Shown: positions 32,919-39,526 of the stretch, one piece after another
How the letters are laid out: each line of letters begins with the position of its first letter
Numbering within the stretch: position 1 is the first letter of the stretch
Origin: Chloroflexota bacterium
GTDB taxonomy: Bacteria; Chloroflexota; Anaerolineae; Anaerolineales; UBA11858
Reading direction: 5' to 3'
Assembly (NCBI GenBank): GCA_003648195.1
Contig: QMOK01000003.1
Location: 1 to 39,526 of the forward strand
Length of the DNA: 39,526 bases
The notes under the pieces: generated by a model
Told to the model about the DNA's origin: nothing
The model's database searches: none
What the model saw: the letters and a program-made list of their open reading frames with translations, nothing else
Position numbers and translations under genes: made by a program

Positions 32919-33620
32919 ATGAGCATTCCACTATTATCTAATAACTTCCGCGTCAAACGCGGCACATTATTCGGAGCCTTAATCATCACCGCCCTCATCG
33001 CCTTTGAAATCTTCAACTACAGCTCCACCGACTTCGCCCTCTCCGACCTGCTCGGAGAACTCAGCTTCTGGGGTCTAAACTGGGCCACAATTCTCGCCGT
33101 TGCCTTTTGCGGCATCGACTTCGCCGGTATTGCCCGGCTCTTCACCCCCGAACAAGGCGCGGACGAACCCGCCGAGGTCTGGTACCTCTTCGGCGCCTGG
33201 CTGCTGGCCGCCACCATGAACGCCATGCTCACCTGGTGGGGCGTCTCCATCGCCGTCCTCAACCACGAAAGCCTAGGCAACCCCGTTGTCGCCCCCGAAA
33301 CCCTGCTCAAAATAGTTCCCGTCTTTGTAGCCATTCTAGTTTGGCTCATTCGAGTGCTAATCATCGGCACATTCTCAATAGCGGGGGATAACCTCTTTAG
33401 CCAGGATGACCAAAAACTGCACCTCGCTGCTAACCGGAGAGAAACCATCACCTCACGAAGACCAGCGCCAGTTGCCACGGGCAGTCGTCTCTCCTCATCT
33501 CGGAGCGCACGGCCATCCTACAAGCCATCACCCAAACCAAGCTCACGCCCCCGCCCCGAACCCACCTACGAACCGCTCGCCGCACGCGGGCAGTCGCGCC
33601 AAGGCAAATCACAATTCTAA
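32919..33620 (+). CDS. Small multipass membrane protein of unknown function
   Basis: I do not recognise this 233-residue protein. It has four hydrophobic segments (near residues 18-34, 45-65, 88-110 and 125-150) and then a long basic, Arg/Ser/Pro-rich tail (SSRSARPSYKPSPKPSSRPRPEP) that is probably disordered. It starts at ATG 32919 behind AAGGAGGAACC and is the first gene after the SOS-type promoter. A lytic transglycosylase gene follows after 9 bases. The pairing resembles parts of secretion or conjugation systems, but nothing else of such a system is here. Confidence 0.65.
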   Translation: MSIPLLSNNFRVKRGTLFGALIITALIAFEIFNYSSTDFALSDLLGELSFWGLNWATILAVAFCGIDFAGIARLFTPEQGADEPAEVWYLFGAWLLAATMNAMLTWWGVSIAVLNHESLGNPVVAPETLLKIVPVFVAILVWLIRVLIIGTFSIAGDNLFSQDDQKLHLAANRRETITSRRPAPVATGSRLSSSRSARPSYKPSPKPSSRPRPEPTYEPLAARGQSRQGKSQF

Positions 33621-33629
33621 AAGCCCACT

Positions 33630-34352
33630 ATGGATTACTATCCCGAACCTTCCGCCGAAGAGCGGGCGGCTTCCCCCGTAGGGGGCGGTTGCCTGCTTCT
33701 TCTTTTCCCACCCATCATAGTCGCCTTGCTCGCCTTTTTCACCTTTGGAGAAGTAAGCATCGCCGAAACAGCGCCCCTGCCCAGCCCCACGCCTACAATT
33801 GTCCCAGCCCAAGACGCGGAAGCAGAAACCGCAAAGGCGCAACCAACCGCATCCAGCGGTCAGTTGGCGCGTCTATTCACCCCAGAAGTGCTCTTTTGGG
33901 AAGAAGAAATTCTAAAATGGAGCGAGCAATACAAACTAAACCCAAACCTAGTAGCCACGGTAATGCAAATTGAATCCTGCGGAGACAAACAAGCGCGTTC
34001 TGGGGCGGGAGCAATGGGGTTATTTCAGGTGATGCCCTACCACTTCGCGGCGGGAGAAAACGCCTACCATCCGGGCACAAACGCCAAGCGCGGGCTGCAA
34101 TATTTGAGGGCCGCGCAAGAAAAGGGTGGGAGCGTGCGCATGGCTTTCGCCGGATACAATGGAGGGATCACAGGCGCGGCCCAAGGGGAGGCGTACTGGC
34201 CCGCTGAAACCAAACGCTACGTTTACTGGGGGATGGGCATCTACAAAGCCGCCAAAGCGGGAGATACCACCAGCGCGCGTCTGAACGAATGGCTAGCTAG
34301 TGGAGGGGCTAGCTTGTGCGCTCAGGCGGCAAGACGCCAGGGTTCGCAGTAA
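33630..34352 (+). CDS. Lytic transglycosylase, SLT domain, membrane anchored
   Basis: This 240-residue enzyme cleaves peptidoglycan. A short cytoplasmic lead and one membrane helix (about residues 20-42) are followed by a Pro/Thr linker. The SLT domain follows, with catalytic E115 in VMQIESCGD, then SGAGAMGLFQVMPYHF (the usual GLMQ block as GLFQ) and AFAGYNGG (the AYNxG block). It fits the family (about 150-residue domain). The start ATG 33630 has no clear ribosome site, which with 9-base spacing implies coupling to the membrane protein gene. The terminator at 34481-34512 ends the pair. Confidence 0.85.
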   Translation: MDYYPEPSAEERAASPVGGGCLLLLFPPIIVALLAFFTFGEVSIAETAPLPSPTPTIVPAQDAEAETAKAQPTASSGQLARLFTPEVLFWEEEILKWSEQYKLNPNLVATVMQIESCGDKQARSGAGAMGLFQVMPYHFAAGENAYHPGTNAKRGLQYLRAAQEKGGSVRMAFAGYNGGITGAAQGEAYWPAETKRYVYWGMGIYKAAKAGDTTSARLNEWLASGGASLCAQAARRQGSQ

Positions 34353-34480
34353 CGCCTGGAAGCGGTTCTACCATCCCCTGCGCGTTAAAACCTTTGGGGA
34401 ATAGCCTTAAGTTTGAAGATTGTTAGCACGTTTTTTGGGGGTTCTACGCCTTTGTTTTCCCCCATTCAGTTTAAATAAAT

Positions 34481-34512
34481 AAAACCGCTGGTTTAAGCCC
34501 AGCGGTTTTTTT
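34481..34512. terminator. Bidirectional intrinsic terminator
   Basis: AAAACCGCTGG (34481-34491) pairs perfectly with CCAGCGGTTTT (34499-34509) around a 7-base loop; a T run follows on the plus strand and, less cleanly, TTTTATTTATTT on the minus strand. It ends both the transglycosylase operon and the tRNA. Confidence 0.85.
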
Positions 34513-34513
34513 G

Positions 34514-34587
34514 TCGGGATGGAGGGATTTGAACCCACGGCCTCGCCGACCCGAACGGCGCGCGCTACCGGACTGCGCCACATCCCG
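34514..34587 (-). tRNA. tRNA-Pro (anticodon CGG)
   Basis: The minus strand folds as a cloverleaf. The acceptor CGGGATG/CATCCCG has discriminator A. The D stem is GCGC/GCGC. The anticodon stem is CGCCG/CGGCG with loop TTCGGGT, so the anticodon is CGG, reading CCG. The T arm is GTGGG/CCCTC with loop TTCAAAT. The second T-stem pair is T-T where related tRNA-Pro genes usually have a T-G pair. The gene does not encode CCA (CAA follows), so CCA must be added enzymatically. No intron. Confidence 0.93.
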
Positions 34588-34660
34588 ATGCGGCAAGATT
34601 ATATCTTAGGATAGGGAAGTGAGCAAGGCTGGCATATTGGGAAAATGGTGAATCGGTAAT

Positions 34661-35866
34661 TTACCGTTTTTCTTCAAGTGTGATGGGGCCAAAGAATGAA
34701 CGAAATTTTCCAAGGCGCTGATGATTGAGGGCTACAAGGCAGGCCAATAGTGTTGTGATTGGGACAGCGGCAATTAGCCCCAGAGAGCCAACGAAAGCGC
34801 GGACGATTTCCTCGGTTACAAATTCTAGGTTGAGAACGTAGCCTATTTGTTCTCCGCCTAGGCTGAACAGAAGCAGCATAGGAAGAGCGGCTCCTGCGTA
34901 GGCTAGCACCAGGGTGTTGACCGTGGCCGCGACATGGTCTTGCCCCACGCGCATAGATCGGGTGTATAGCTCTTTGAATTTCATGACAGGGTTTAGGATA
35001 TGAAGTTCAAAAGTTAATGAGGCTTGCATGATGACGAGGTCATCTAAGACGCCCAAGGCGCCGATAAGCATCCCACCCAGCACGAGGCCTCTAAGGTTGA
35101 TGCGCACATTAGATTGTTGAACCAAGAAGAGGGCGTTCTCGTTTCCGAAGCCGGTTAGGCGTGTTAAATCCACGAAAAAGTTGGCTAATAGCGCAGTCAC
35201 TATTAAGGAAAGGAGAGTGCCTAGAACAGCGGCGTGCGTTTTTAGCGTCCAGCCATAGATGAGGTAGAGAGACACGGCTAATAGGAAGAAGGCTCCGCTT
35301 ACACTGACCAGGACAGGATTTTTCCCTGCCAAGATTTGAGGGATGATGTACCAGAGGATAACGCCAAGACTGATTCCCATACCTATTAGGCTGCGTACAC
35401 CTTTCCATCCGCTAATGAGCACACTAAAGACTACGAATGTCCCGAATAGCCATAGAAGAGGGCGGGTGCGGACAAAGTCCATAAAGAATGTGTTGAGGTT
35501 TCCGGCGGGGTCTTGACCTACGGAGACGATGATTTGATTTCCGGCGCTTAAGTTCAGGCCTTCGGGGCGAGTTTGTTGTCTGCCGTAGTCTATTTCCATC
35601 TCTTGCCCTGCGAATTCGCCTTCTAATATTCGTATATTCAGGACTTGATAGGTTTGGGTGTGATTTCCAAGCTGAATCTCGCCTTCTTCTACAATGCCTA
35701 GAACTTCTGCCTTGACGGCGTCTTCTCCGAACCCAAGCGAGCTTTTAGTGTCCTCGGGTTGGTTTGCGGCTTGTTGGAGGTGAGGAATAAAATAGAGGAT
35801 GATAATTCCAGCTAGGATGACCACGCCGATTATAGAAAGTATGAAGAGGATGGTGCTTTTTTTCAT
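34661..35866 (-). CDS. YibE/F family membrane protein
   Basis: This 401-residue protein has an N-terminal membrane helix, a beta-rich region (GEIQLGNHTQTYQVLNIRILEGEFAGQEMEIDYG) outside it, then about seven hydrophobic segments. These include GVLDDLVIMQASLTFEL and VGQDHVAATVNTLVLAYAGAALPMLL, the conserved part of the YibE/F family. The family's function is unknown; transport has been suggested. It starts 9 bases after the rhomboid gene stop, so the two form an operon. Confidence 0.85.
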   Translation of the reverse strand: MKKSTILFILSIIGVVILAGIIILYFIPHLQQAANQPEDTKSSLGFGEDAVKAEVLGIVEEGEIQLGNHTQTYQVLNIRILEGEFAGQEMEIDYGRQQTRPEGLNLSAGNQIIVSVGQDPAGNLNTFFMDFVRTRPLLWLFGTFVVFSVLISGWKGVRSLIGMGISLGVILWYIIPQILAGKNPVLVSVSGAFFLLAVSLYLIYGWTLKTHAAVLGTLLSLIVTALLANFFVDLTRLTGFGNENALFLVQQSNVRINLRGLVLGGMLIGALGVLDDLVIMQASLTFELHILNPVMKFKELYTRSMRVGQDHVAATVNTLVLAYAGAALPMLLLFSLGGEQIGYVLNLEFVTEEIVRAFVGSLGLIAAVPITTLLACLVALNHQRLGKFRSFFGPITLEEKR

Positions 35867-35875
35867 ATAGTTTTT

Positions 35876-36550
35876 TTACCATTGATAGTATTGAGCTTGC
35901 GATTGAGGTTTCGCGAAAATTTTGGCGAGGATAACACCACTCATAAATCCGCCAATGTGTGCCCAGAAAGCGACTCCGCCTACATCGGGACCTCCCAGCG
36001 AGAGAACACCCTGGAAGAATTGGAGCAGAAACCAAGCTCCCAGCACCAGACTGGCTGGCAGCATTGTCATGCGCATGTAGAATCCGAGTGGAATTAGAGT
36101 TACTATCCGTTGCTGGGGATACAGAACCAGGTAAGCACCCAGCACGGCGGCTATGGCTCCACTGGCTCCTACGGTGGGGATCATGGAAGAAGGGTTGGTG
36201 ATGATGTGAACCAGAGAAGCAATCGTTCCGCCCAATAAATAGAAAATAATGAATTTGCCCTTGCCCATGGAGTCTTCAACGTTGTCGCCAAAAATCCATA
36301 GATAAAGCATATTGCCGAAGATGTGCGCTAATCCCGCGTGCATGAACATACTGGTGAAAATATCGGTCATATTTCCAATTGATAAATGGCTTGTAATTTG
36401 CGAGGGAATGAGCGCGAATTGATAAACGAACGCATCATTAGAAGGTCCAAGCATGGTCTGAAAAATGAAGACAAGCACATTGATGGCAATGAGCGCATAG
36501 GTGATGAGGGGAGTTGTTCTGGTAGGGTTTTTGTCTCGGATGGGAATCAT
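35876..36550 (-). CDS. Rhomboid family intramembrane serine protease
   Basis: This 224-residue membrane protease has the Ser/His pair in place: GASGAIAAVLG with S130 and AHIGGFMSG with H198. HIFGNMLYLWIFGDNVED is the conserved second-helix block (HxxxN). About six hydrophobic helices are visible. It cleaves membrane proteins within the bilayer; the substrate is unknown. No extra cytoplasmic domain. It is the first gene of the pair with YibE/F, with the MITE-rich proS region upstream. Confidence 0.92.
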   Translation of the reverse strand: MIPIRDKNPTRTTPLITYALIAINVLVFIFQTMLGPSNDAFVYQFALIPSQITSHLSIGNMTDIFTSMFMHAGLAHIFGNMLYLWIFGDNVEDSMGKGKFIIFYLLGGTIASLVHIITNPSSMIPTVGASGAIAAVLGAYLVLYPQQRIVTLIPLGFYMRMTMLPASLVLGAWFLLQFFQGVLSLGGPDVGGVAFWAHIGGFMSGVILAKIFAKPQSQAQYYQW

Positions 36551-36652
36551 AGAAATATCCTTTTTTGTGTTTGTAGGTACGTTGAATTATACCGTAGGTT
36601 GGTATGTTGGTATATTGGGAAACTGTTTCTTTGCCTTTTCCATCTCCTCTGT

Positions 36653-36816
36653 TTCCTTTACGGGAGCACTCAAAGGTTGTTGGAAAGCTCTGCCCCCTGT
36701 CAAGTGTAATTTGATAGGCTCGTTTTAGGGCATGGAATTGATTCCATGTTTACATGCGATTGCGGATTGAGAGGGGCTAAGGTTTAACCAACAACTTTTT
36801 AGCACACCCTCCTTTA
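36653..36816 (+). mobile_element. MITE family 4, copy 1 (148 bp)
   Basis: The element spans 36662-36809. Its ends are GGGAGCACTCAAAGGTTGTT at left and AACAACTTTTTAGCACACCC at right, inverted with few mismatches. Inside is the palindrome CATGGAAT-TG-ATTCCATG (36731-36748). Flanks are TCCTTTA at left (36654-36660) and TCCTTTA at right (36810-36816). Confidence 0.78.
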
Positions 36817-36917
36817 GGGAGCACTAAAAGGTTGTTGGAAAAAATGTCACTTCGTCAGGGTAAATTGTAGCGGCATTAGAGGATTAACCAACAACTTTTT
36901 AGCACTCCCCTCCTTTA
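36810..36917 (+). mobile_element. MITE family 4, copy 2 (about 93 bp), tandem with copy 1
   Basis: The element spans 36817-36909 with ends GGGAGCACTAAAAGGTTGTT and AACAACTTTTTAGCACTCCC, inverted with one mismatch. It shares the TCCTTTA (36810-36816) with copy 1, and a third TCCTTTA follows at 36911-36917. The interior differs from copy 1, so it is probably a shorter relative. Confidence 0.78.
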
Positions 36918-36925
36918 CCTTCATC

Positions 36926-36953
36926 TTGACAGGCAACCAGCCTTTGGTAAACT
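36926..36953 (+). promoter_or_regulatory. Candidate promoter of the proS leader
   Basis: TTGACA (36926-36931) and TAAACT (36948-36953), 16-base spacer, with a TGG before the -10. Transcription would begin near 36960 and run about 130 bases to the terminator at 37071-37107. Confidence 0.6.
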
Positions 36954-37070
36954 AAGCCCATTATGACAAACAGACTTTTTGCCCTAACCCCCGTCCCTAG
37001 CAACCCAAAACTAAGATAATGTGCTTTCAGTCTTTGAGACGCGGGTAGGTTGCATATGTACTAAAGTGTG

Positions 37071-37107
37071 CCCTCTAGACTGGAAAGTCGGAGGGTTTTT
37101 TATTTTT
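37071..37107 (+). terminator. Intrinsic terminator inside the proS leader
   Basis: CCCTC-TA-GACT (37071-37081 region) pairs with AGTC-G-GAGGG (to 37095) and is followed by TTTTTTATTTTT. It lies 65 bases before proS and on its strand, so it is either an attenuator or the end of a small RNA starting near 36960. Confidence 0.75.
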
Positions 37108-37144
37108 AGACTTCCGAAGTCTCCGAGGCTTCGGAAGTCTAAAA
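37104..37144 (+). promoter_or_regulatory. 16-bp hairpin between leader terminator and proS
   Basis: TTTTAGACTTCCGAAG (37104-37119) and its exact complement (37129-37144) with a 9-base loop. The loop holds CTCCGA (37121-37126), which is complementary to TCGGAG (37088-37093) of the terminator stem. Such pairing could compete with termination. Confidence 0.55.
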
Positions 37145-37171
37145 GGTCTGCCGACCAGAGGAGAACGAATT

Positions 37172-38950
37172 ATGCGCATGTCGAAACTTTTTAGCCAAAC
37201 TTTGAGAGAAGCTCCCTCAGATGCAGAAATTACCAGCCATAAATTATTAATCCGTGCCGGATATATCCGCCAATTAGCGGCTGGCATCTTCACCGCCATG
37301 CCCCTGGCAAAGCGATCCCTGACCAAATTAGAGAACATCATGCGCGAGGAGATCAACGCCATCGGCGGACAAGAAATGTCCATGCCCGTTGTGCAGCCTG
37401 CCGAGATATGGAAACAGACCGGGCGCTGGTACAAAATTGGAGCTGAAATGGGACGTCTCAAAGACCGCAATGGCCGAGATATGGCCTTAGCCATGACGCA
37501 CGAGGAAGCGGTATCCGATATTATAAAGAATGAAATCCATTCTTACCGCCAACTGCCCGTTCTCATTTACCATATCCAAACCAAATGGCGCGATGACCCC
37601 CGTCCCCGGGCCGGCCTTATCCGCGTCCGCGAGTTCACCATGAAAGACAGCTACAGTCTCGACAGGGATTGGGATGGCCTCGATAAGCAGTACCGCGCCC
37701 ACTACCAGGCCTACTTTGACATCTTCCATCGCTGCAACCTGCCAGTAATCGCCGTCAAATCCGATGTCGGCATGATGGGCGGGCGTATGGCTCACGAATA
37801 CATGTACTTGACACCCTCTGGCGAAGATACCTTGCTCCTCTGCGATGCGTGCGGATATTCTGCCAACCGCCAAATTGCCGTTTCCCAAAAAGAAAACGCT
37901 CCAGAAGAGGATGCCCGCCCCCTTGAAAAAATAGCCACCCCACACATGAAAACCATTGCTGACTTATCCGAGTTCCTGGAAGTTCCCGCGTCCAAGACCG
38001 CGAAAGTCGTCTTTATGATGGCTACCGTCCTAGAAGACGAGGAAGAGGTTGAAAAACTGGTTTTCGCCATTGTGCGGGGAGACATGGACTTAAACGAAAC
38101 CAAGCTCACCAATGCCATCAAAGCCAAAGAACTTCGTCCGGCAGAAGAGGAGGAGATAGTGGCCGTGGGCGCGGTACCGGGATACGCTTCCCCCATCGGG
38201 CTGGAAAATATCCTGGTCGTGGTCGATGACCTCATCCCTCAATCGCCCAACCTGGCGGCGGGTGCCAACGAAGATGGCTACCATTACATCAATGTCAATT
38301 ATGGCAGAGATTACGAAGCAGACGTTGTCACCGATATTGTCGCCGTGCGAGACGGAGACGCCTGCCCCGAATGTGGCGCTCCCTTACAAGCTGTGCGCGG
38401 CATCGAGGTTGGGAACATTTTCAAGCTAGGAACGTGGTATAGCGAAGCCGTGGGCGCAACTTACCAAGACGAGGATGGCGGGGAAAAACCGATCGTCATG
38501 GGATCCTACGGCATTGGCAGTGGACGTCTCTTGGCCTCCATTGTGGAGGAATACAACGACGAATACGGCATGATACTGCCTATCAGCGTTGCCCCTTACC
38601 AAGTGTATCTTGTCGCCATTGGCGGGAAGGGAGATAAAGGCGCGAAAGCCCTCGCAGTCGCCGAGCAGCTTTATGCGGATTTGCAGGAAGCGGGCGTGGA
38701 AGTCCTTTTCGATGATCGTGACGAAAGCCCCGGCGTAAAATTCAACGACGCCGACCTAATCGGGATTCCCATTCGCCTGACGGTGGGGGCACGCTCCCTG
38801 GCGCAAGGCGGAGTGGAGCTCAAGCGGCGTGACCAAAAAGAACGTGAAACCATTCCTCTCGCGGAGACGGTCACCAAAGTTAAAGGACTCATCACTACCC
38901 TCTACGCCGAAATCGCAGAGCGCATTGTCCCCATGCCCCTTGAAGATTAA
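37172..38950 (+). CDS. proS: Prolyl-tRNA synthetase
   Basis: This 592-residue class II synthetase charges tRNA-Pro. It begins MRMSKLFSQTLREAPSDAEI. Motif 2 is RVREFTMKDSYSLD, the insertion/editing domain follows the MMGGRMAHEYMYL block (about 215 to 400), and motif 3 is GSYGIGSGRLLASIVEE, where the more usual reading is GCYGIG with Arg and Ala following. The C-terminal anticodon-binding domain carries DDRDESPGVKFNDADLIGIPIR. Length agrees with the bacterial ProS type with an insertion domain. The ATG 37172 has AGAGGAG 8 bases ahead; an ATG two codons later is an alternative. Confidence 0.97.
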   Translation: MRMSKLFSQTLREAPSDAEITSHKLLIRAGYIRQLAAGIFTAMPLAKRSLTKLENIMREEINAIGGQEMSMPVVQPAEIWKQTGRWYKIGAEMGRLKDRNGRDMALAMTHEEAVSDIIKNEIHSYRQLPVLIYHIQTKWRDDPRPRAGLIRVREFTMKDSYSLDRDWDGLDKQYRAHYQAYFDIFHRCNLPVIAVKSDVGMMGGRMAHEYMYLTPSGEDTLLLCDACGYSANRQIAVSQKENAPEEDARPLEKIATPHMKTIADLSEFLEVPASKTAKVVFMMATVLEDEEEVEKLVFAIVRGDMDLNETKLTNAIKAKELRPAEEEEIVAVGAVPGYASPIGLENILVVVDDLIPQSPNLAAGANEDGYHYINVNYGRDYEADVVTDIVAVRDGDACPECGAPLQAVRGIEVGNIFKLGTWYSEAVGATYQDEDGGEKPIVMGSYGIGSGRLLASIVEEYNDEYGMILPISVAPYQVYLVAIGGKGDKGAKALAVAEQLYADLQEAGVEVLFDDRDESPGVKFNDADLIGIPIRLTVGARSLAQGGVELKRRDQKERETIPLAETVTKVKGLITTLYAEIAERIVPMPLED

Positions 38951-38961
38951 TGATTTACCGA

Positions 38962-38992
38962 GTGCGATGCACTTGAAAAAAGTGCATCGCAC
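38962..38992. repeat. 13-bp perfect hairpin after proS
   Basis: GTGCGATGCACTT (38962-38974) and AAGTGCATCGCAC (38980-38992) are exact complements with a 5-base A-rich loop. It lies 12 bases after the proS stop. There is no T run, so it may be an end structure or a small repeat. The phosphatase gene follows 24 bases later. Confidence 0.55.
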
Positions 38993-39016
38993 CTGATTGC
39001 TTACCCAGATTTTCCT

Positions 39017-39526
39017 ATGACAGAAAAATACAGCATGGACGCCATTGAAAATTTCCGCGATTTTGGGGGATACGTATCTCAAAGCGGAGCGAAATTAAAG
39101 AGCGGAATACTCTTTCGCAGCGGCGCATTAGACGAAGCCACAGACAATGATTTAGAAAAGCTGACCTCCCTTGGCATTCAAACAATTTGTGATTTAAGAA
39201 CTGACCAGGAAAGAAATCGTTGGCCCGACCGTGTGCCAGCCAATTTAGGCATAAAACAAGTTCACATTCCCGTAAGCGGAAGTATGCAAACTGAGGCAAA
39301 TGAACTGTCACGCTTATCTTCTTGGCTATTTGGCAGGGCACGGAAAACTAATTACGCTGAAATTGCCCAAAGAACCTATACCGAATACGTTACCCGTTTT
39401 CAGGCTGAGTTTTCAAAGGTGTTGAAGCTTTTTAGCGATAGCAGCAATTTGCCCATTCTAATTCACTGTACAGCAGGGAAAGACCGCACTGGTTTTTCTT
39501 GCGCGGTGGTACAGTTAATTCTGGGA
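39017..39526 (+). CDS. Tyrosine-protein phosphatase family (3' end outside window)
   Basis: The frame starts at ATG 39017 and runs 170 codons to the window edge. It begins MTEKYSMDAIENFRDFGGYV. Blocks NFRDFGGY, FRSGALDEATDNDLEKLTSLGI and DLRTDQER are typical of the bacterial Tyr phosphatase (Y_phosphatase3) family. The catalytic loop HCTAGKDRTG has C151 and R157 of the CX5R signature. It should dephosphorylate tyrosine or phosphoinositide-like substrates. The C-terminus is missing. No ribosome site is strong. Confidence 0.88.
   Translation, partial: MTEKYSMDAIENFRDFGGYVSQSGAKLKSGILFRSGALDEATDNDLEKLTSLGIQTICDLRTDQERNRWPDRVPANLGIKQVHIPVSGSMQTEANELSRLSSWLFGRARKTNYAEIAQRTYTEYVTRFQAEFSKVLKLFSDSSNLPILIHCTAGKDRTGFSCAVVQLILG

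Larger units (their letters stand above)
36551..37171. other. Long intergenic region upstream of proS
   Basis: This 621-base divergent region holds no gene. It contains two tandem inverted-repeat elements (36662-36910), a promoter (36926-36953), an intrinsic terminator (37071-37107) and a second hairpin (37104-37144), all listed separately. Confidence 0.7.

Noticed and set aside
32500-34590. An integrated genetic element at tRNA-Pro
   Set aside because: I found no copy of the tRNA 3' end in the flanks and no integrase, so attachment-site integration is not supported.
36950-37171. T-box riboswitch upstream of proS
   Set aside because: The conserved antiterminator consensus with ACCGCG is absent, so only an unspecified leader is reported.

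Overview
The window looks like a stretch of chromosome from a free-living bacterium, most probably Chloroflexota, class Anaerolineae. That is an inference from the gene mix, since no rRNA or marker phylogeny is available here. The supporting features are several Thr/Pro-linker lipoproteins, a three-FHA ABCG-type transporter, a diphosphate-type phosphofructokinase, a BTAD/SARP-type giant regulator, and a GatB-dependent amidotransferase. Gene density is ordinary, there is no prophage and no CRISPR array, and most genes are housekeeping.

Layout. 1-2584 (-) is a BTAD-AAA-TPR regulator cut by the left edge. 2757-7009 (-) is a tight cluster: DUF3467 protein, a Cas4-like nuclease split into two membrane-anchored halves, NAD kinase, a B-box membrane protein and RecN, with coupled or overlapping starts from the second nuclease half through recN. 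7136-10766 (-) holds ssb, an unrecognised protein, a lectin-fold lipoprotein and purA. 10985-19342 (+) holds an SDR threonine dehydrogenase, a PPi-type phosphofructokinase, a Pit phosphate transporter with its DUF47 partner, a REC-GGDEF protein, and a sigma/anti-sigma/bactofilin-like operon. 19669-24115 (+) holds an SH3b lipoprotein, galE and an isoprenoid pair (squalene/phytoene synthase and geranylgeranyl reductase). 24246-28723 (-) holds the FHA-ABC protein and a LysM surface protein. 29139-32499 holds gatB (+), a GNAT protein (-) and a thiolase (-). 32919-34352 (+) is a membrane protein plus lytic transglycosylase pair behind a consensus promoter with a 26-bp palindromic operator of SOS-box type. 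It is followed by tRNA-Pro (-), a YibE/F protein (-) and a rhomboid protease (-). proS (+) lies behind a leader with an intrinsic terminator, and a tyrosine phosphatase (+) is cut by the right edge.

The most distinctive content is between the genes. At least four families of small non-coding inverted-repeat elements (MITE-like) occupy the gaps. Many have recognisable target-site duplications: 6 bp (AAGGCG; AGTATT), 8 bp (TTTTAAGC; ATATAATC), 9 bp (CACCTTTTA), and about 7 bp (TCCTTTA, present three times around a tandem pair). Two families share a common hairpin core but have different ends. The second notable item is the Cas4-like nuclease: its four predicted iron-sulphur cysteines and catalytic residues are all present but spread over two adjacent reading frames, divided within a transmembrane hairpin.
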